Shown one piece after another: positions 16,151 to 18,456 of a stretch of 18,456 bases of DNA. Every line of letters starts with the position of its first letter. The stretch's first letter is position 1. A program made the position numbers and the translations under genes. The DNA is from an uncultured Gammaproteobacteria bacterium (GTDB lineage: Bacteria; Pseudomonadota; Gammaproteobacteria; GCA-002705445; GCA-002716945). Where the stretch lies: NCBI GenBank assembly GCA_913041865.1, contig CAJWIW010000011.1:1-18456 (forward strand), in the 5' to 3' direction. Under the pieces are notes generated by a model. That model ran no database searches and was not told where the DNA came from. It saw only the letters and a program-made list of their open reading frames with translations.

Positions 16151-17464
16151 TTACCAAACTAATATTGAGTTTATCTCTTTGATCTCATCAATTCCAATTT
16201 TAGATTTATACTGCTTGATATCAAGATCTAGTAAAACAAAATCTAAGATGGAGTCGATATAGCTATTTTTTGCATTTAGTAACTCTATTTTTGATTGTTG
16301 TAACTCAGTATCTGTATAAATGCCTGCTCTGAAACCTTCTTTAGCTGCAATATATTTGAGGTTATGAAGGTTATATTTCTCTCTTTCGTTCTTAACCTTT
16401 CCTTTTTGTATATCATATCTTGCAATTTTATCAGTAATTTCTTTTTCAAGTAACTTGAGTGTTTGCTCTTGTTTAATCTGAGCATTCTCTAATCTATATC
16501 TAGACTCACTAACTTTAGCAGACTGATATCCACCCTGATAAATCGGGAGAGTAATTGTTAGGCCAACAGAGCTAGACTCTCTTTTATTAGCACCAAATCT
16601 TGCACCACCCGTTACATCAGAATAGTCATAGGAGGCTATAAGGTCTATTGTAGGAAAGTGTTGCGATTTATTAGATTCATATGTGTTTTGTGAAATATCC
16701 AAATCATAATTAGCCATTTCTATTATTTCATATTTTGATGTTGCAATTTCAAGCACTCTAGATGGTTCATAATGGTTATTCGCTATTTCAATTTCTGTAT
16801 TCACATTATGTACATCTGATATCTTTTTACCAACAAATATGTGTAGGTCAGCTTTTGCATTCTCTTGTTCATTTTCTACTATCTCTTTTTCTATTCTTGA
16901 CGATTGAAGATCAGACTTGTATCTTAGAAAATCTATTTTTGTAATAGAGCCATTTGAATATAGTTTACTTGCGTTTGAAAATCTTTTTTTATGGAGTTTA
17001 AATATCTCTTTCTTTTCTTGAAGTTCATTTGTGCGCGCGATAAGTTTGAAGTATAGTTCTGTTGTTTTCAGTGTGATTTGTTTCTTCTGAAAAGATAGGT
17101 AAGATTCAGATTTTTTTGTTATTGCATCAGATTTATCTAACTCATCAAAAAATGCCAAACGAAATATTGGTTGTTGCAGTGTGAGGTTGTAACTGTCTGT
17201 ATTAAAGTCAGTATTTTCTCCTGGCCCAATATATCTATTAATAATAGTTTCTTTTGTTCCAGCTTGAAATCTTATCTCGGGTAGGATTGAAGAAGCAGTT
17301 TGATTGTATTGTTGCAATGATATTTCCCTATCATTTTGGACAATCCTGTAGTCGTCATTATATTTAATAGCTCTGTTATATACATCTACTAGATCGGCTG
17401 CAAATAAATTATTACATACTAGTAGAAAAATAAATATTACAAAATTGCTCTTACTTACGTTCAT
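16151..17464 (-). CDS. tolC: TolC family outer-membrane efflux protein
   Basis: TolC-type proteins form the trimeric outer-membrane and periplasmic duct used by drug efflux pumps and type I secretion. The 437 residues begin with a signal peptide (FVIFIFLLVCNNLFA|AD, cleavage near residue 22), then LVDVYNRAIKYNDDYRIV, typical of the first helix. Two outer-membrane efflux repeats follow, with long amphipathic helices and the second beta segment SVGLTITLPIYQGGYQSAKV. The end (GIYTDTELQQSKIELLNAKN) is the characteristic last helix of TolC itself. No inner-membrane pump or adaptor is nearby, so it is probably a general TolC serving several pumps. Its ATG lies within the last codons of the rhodanese gene (14-bp overlap), with AAGAAG just upstream serving as a weak ribosome site. 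Confidence 0.93.
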   Translation of the reverse strand: MNVSKSNFVIFIFLLVCNNLFAADLVDVYNRAIKYNDDYRIVQNDREISLQQYNQTASSILPEIRFQAGTKETIINRYIGPGENTDFNTDSYNLTLQQPIFRLAFFDELDKSDAITKKSESYLSFQKKQITLKTTELYFKLIARTNELQEKKEIFKLHKKRFSNASKLYSNGSITKIDFLRYKSDLQSSRIEKEIVENEQENAKADLHIFVGKKISDVHNVNTEIEIANNHYEPSRVLEIATSKYEIIEMANYDLDISQNTYESNKSQHFPTIDLIASYDYSDVTGGARFGANKRESSSVGLTITLPIYQGGYQSAKVSESRYRLENAQIKQEQTLKLLEKEITDKIARYDIQKGKVKNEREKYNLHNLKYIAAKEGFRAGIYTDTELQQSKIELLNAKNSYIDSILDFVLLDLDIKQYKSKIGIDEIKEINSILVW

Positions 17465-17777
17465 ACTTCTTCATTGTGGAATCAACATCATTCGCCCAAC
17501 CTTCTAAACCTGTAGAAAGGTTTATTATATTTTTGAATCCTACACTCTCCAAATATTTTCCGATCATCCTACTTCTGATGCCATGATGACATACAACTAT
17601 GTGTGTATCCTCTTTGTTCAATGTTTCTGCTTTTTCCTCTACTTGAAGTAATGGGATATGTATAGAGTTATCAAGATGACATATCTCGTACTCCCAATCT
17701 TCTCTGACATCAATAATTTTTACTCCCTCTTCATTTTCAATTATTTTTTTTATTTCCTCAGGTGTTTTTTCGATCAT
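17451..17777 (-). CDS. Single-domain rhodanese-like protein (CHHG type)
   Basis: Rhodanese domains carry sulfur as a persulfide on an active cysteine. This 108-residue protein is one domain: IIDVREDWEYEICHLDNSIH (21-40) with the conserved DVRE and the His of GHI-type loops, VVCHHGIRSRMIG (61-73) with the active Cys63 in a six-residue loop, and INLSTGLEGWANDVDSTMKKY at the end. The CHHGxRS loop is a known subclass found with sulfur-transfer and cofactor genes, but the acceptor here is unknown. No signal peptide is seen, so it should be cytoplasmic. It overlaps the Pcm-like gene by 20 bp and tolC by 14 bp, so it is expressed with both. Confidence 0.9.
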   Translation of the reverse strand: MIEKTPEEIKKIIENEEGVKIIDVREDWEYEICHLDNSIHIPLLQVEEKAETLNKEDTHIVVCHHGIRSRMIGKYLESVGFKNIINLSTGLEGWANDVDSTMKKYERK

Positions 17778-18417
17778 GTTTGTTCAATCCTTTGATAATA
17801 TGTTTTACGTTAGTTTGTATAATATGTTCCCTAGTGTACCCATTATTTTGTGTTTTGGAAATGATTTTACCAGATTTTATAGGGGAATTTTCCTCACCTG
17901 TAAAGATAAAAGCTTTTGAATTTTCTGACATGTTACTCGAGATGGCCTCAGAGGATTCAATACTAAATGTTGATATAATTATGTTGTAGTCTTTGATCAT
18001 ACCCCAAAAATCGTTTATATCAAGACACTTAAAATTGACATTTTTAATGTTATCTTTGACGCAATTTTTCTCGGAGTCACTAATAAAATCATCATAAATA
18101 TCAATAGCTGTAACCTTGCTTGCCAATTTTGAGACACAAGCAGCTAAATATCCTGTACCGGAGCCTAATATTATAGCCGAATCGTTGCTAGATATTCTCA
18201 TAGATTGTAAAATTAATCCTTCGACATTAGATGTGAGCATAAACTGCGAGTGCTTGAGCGGAATTTGAAAATCTGAGTAGGCAAAAGACTTATACTCATC
18301 GGGAGCATAAATTTCTTTTCTTACATCACATATAACATCCAGCACATTCTCATCAATTATGTTGAAGGTCCTCATGTAATTTTTGATTTTACTAATGCTT
18401 GTATTCAGTTCTTTCAT
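17758..18417 (-). CDS. Pcm-family (protein-L-isoaspartate O-methyltransferase-like) SAM methyltransferase, divergent
   Basis: Pcm methylates isoaspartyl residues in damaged proteins. This 219-residue protein has the fold features: RKEIYAPDEYKSFAYSD (33-49, resembling the R..F.P......AY.D of Pcm), SAM motif I AIILGSGTGYLAAC (81-94) and the acidic end of strand 2 in VTAID (102-106). However, the substrate motif of true Pcm (GQTISQP and variants) reads SQFMLTSNVEG (57-67), and the later conserved blocks are not recognisable. It may therefore be a Pcm-like enzyme with another target, or an inactive relative. The gene overlaps the rhodanese by 20 bp and heads the tolC-waaA unit. The start at 18417 is the first ATG in frame; the window ends 39 nt upstream, so its promoter may lie outside. 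Confidence 0.75.
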   Translation of the reverse strand: MKELNTSISKIKNYMRTFNIIDENVLDVICDVRKEIYAPDEYKSFAYSDFQIPLKHSQFMLTSNVEGLILQSMRISSNDSAIILGSGTGYLAACVSKLASKVTAIDIYDDFISDSEKNCVKDNIKNVNFKCLDINDFWGMIKDYNIIISTFSIESSEAISSNMSENSKAFIFTGEENSPIKSGKIISKTQNNGYTREHIIQTNVKHIIKGLNKHDRKNT

Positions 18418-18456
18418 TTCATTGGTAAGTTTAGTATTGTTGTAGTATAAGTCAAT

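Noticed and set aside
18427..18455. Promoter of the Pcm-like gene with TTGACT and TAAACT at 16-nt spacing
   Set aside because: The -10 matches at only four of six bases and the transcription start would fall at the start codon; the true promoter is probably outside the window.
1..18456. An undescribed defence, mobile or biosynthetic system
   Set aside because: Every sizeable coding region belongs to a known housekeeping or envelope family; no integrase, transposase, CRISPR repeat, toxin-antitoxin pair or unassigned gene cluster was seen.

Overview
The window is an AT-rich, densely packed stretch of a chromosome from a Gram-negative bacterium, most likely a gammaproteobacterium. Three things support this: lipopolysaccharide inner-core genes (waaA, kdkA, split hldE), a heat-shock groESL operon with a sigma-32 type promoter and no CIRCE operator, and a FadD that follows the enterobacterial protein closely from its first residues. 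The low GC, the tiny intergenic gaps and the many overlapping genes suggest a streamlined genome such as those of marine gammaproteobacteria. That placement is an inference and no closer assignment is attempted. I see no rRNA, tRNA, CRISPR array, phage gene or insertion sequence, so this reads as core genome rather than an accessory island.

Layout, left to right. (1) Positions 1-2591, minus strand: dsbD, then aroQ, then accB, which runs off the left edge and is joined to aroQ by a TAATG stop/start overlap. (2) Positions 2682-5234, plus strand: fxsA, then a sigma-32 type promoter, groES and groEL, closed by a strong intrinsic terminator. (3) Positions 5293-6942, plus strand: fadD, a long-chain acyl-CoA ligase. 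(4) Positions 6939-10665, minus strand: fbpA, fbpB and fbpC, a ferric-iron ABC importer behind a perfect 19-bp Fur-box palindrome. (5) Positions 10842-13175, plus strand: ilvE followed by rfaE1 and rfaE2, the kinase and adenylyltransferase halves of ADP-heptose synthesis as two overlapping genes. (6) Positions 13182-16139: a GT9 (heptosyltransferase-like) gene and kdkA (Kdo kinase), divergent with only 9 bp between their start codons, then waaA (Kdo transferase) on the minus strand. (7) Positions 16151-18417, minus strand: a divergent Pcm-family methyltransferase, a CHHG-type rhodanese and tolC, overlapping one another and running on into waaA.

The main functional theme on the right half is the cell envelope. 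rfaE1/rfaE2 make the heptose donor, WaaA adds Kdo to lipid A, KdkA phosphorylates the Kdo, the GT9 enzyme probably adds heptose, and TolC is the outer-membrane efflux duct. The left half holds housekeeping functions: fatty-acid synthesis, the shikimate pathway, periplasmic thiol reduction, protein folding, fatty-acid activation and iron uptake.

I did not find a convincing undescribed system. The points most worth a second look are the Fur box that moves the fbpA start, the sigma-32 promoter of groESL, the divergent Pcm-like protein coupled to the rhodanese and tolC, and the compact LPS block whose convergent genes leave no room for terminators.
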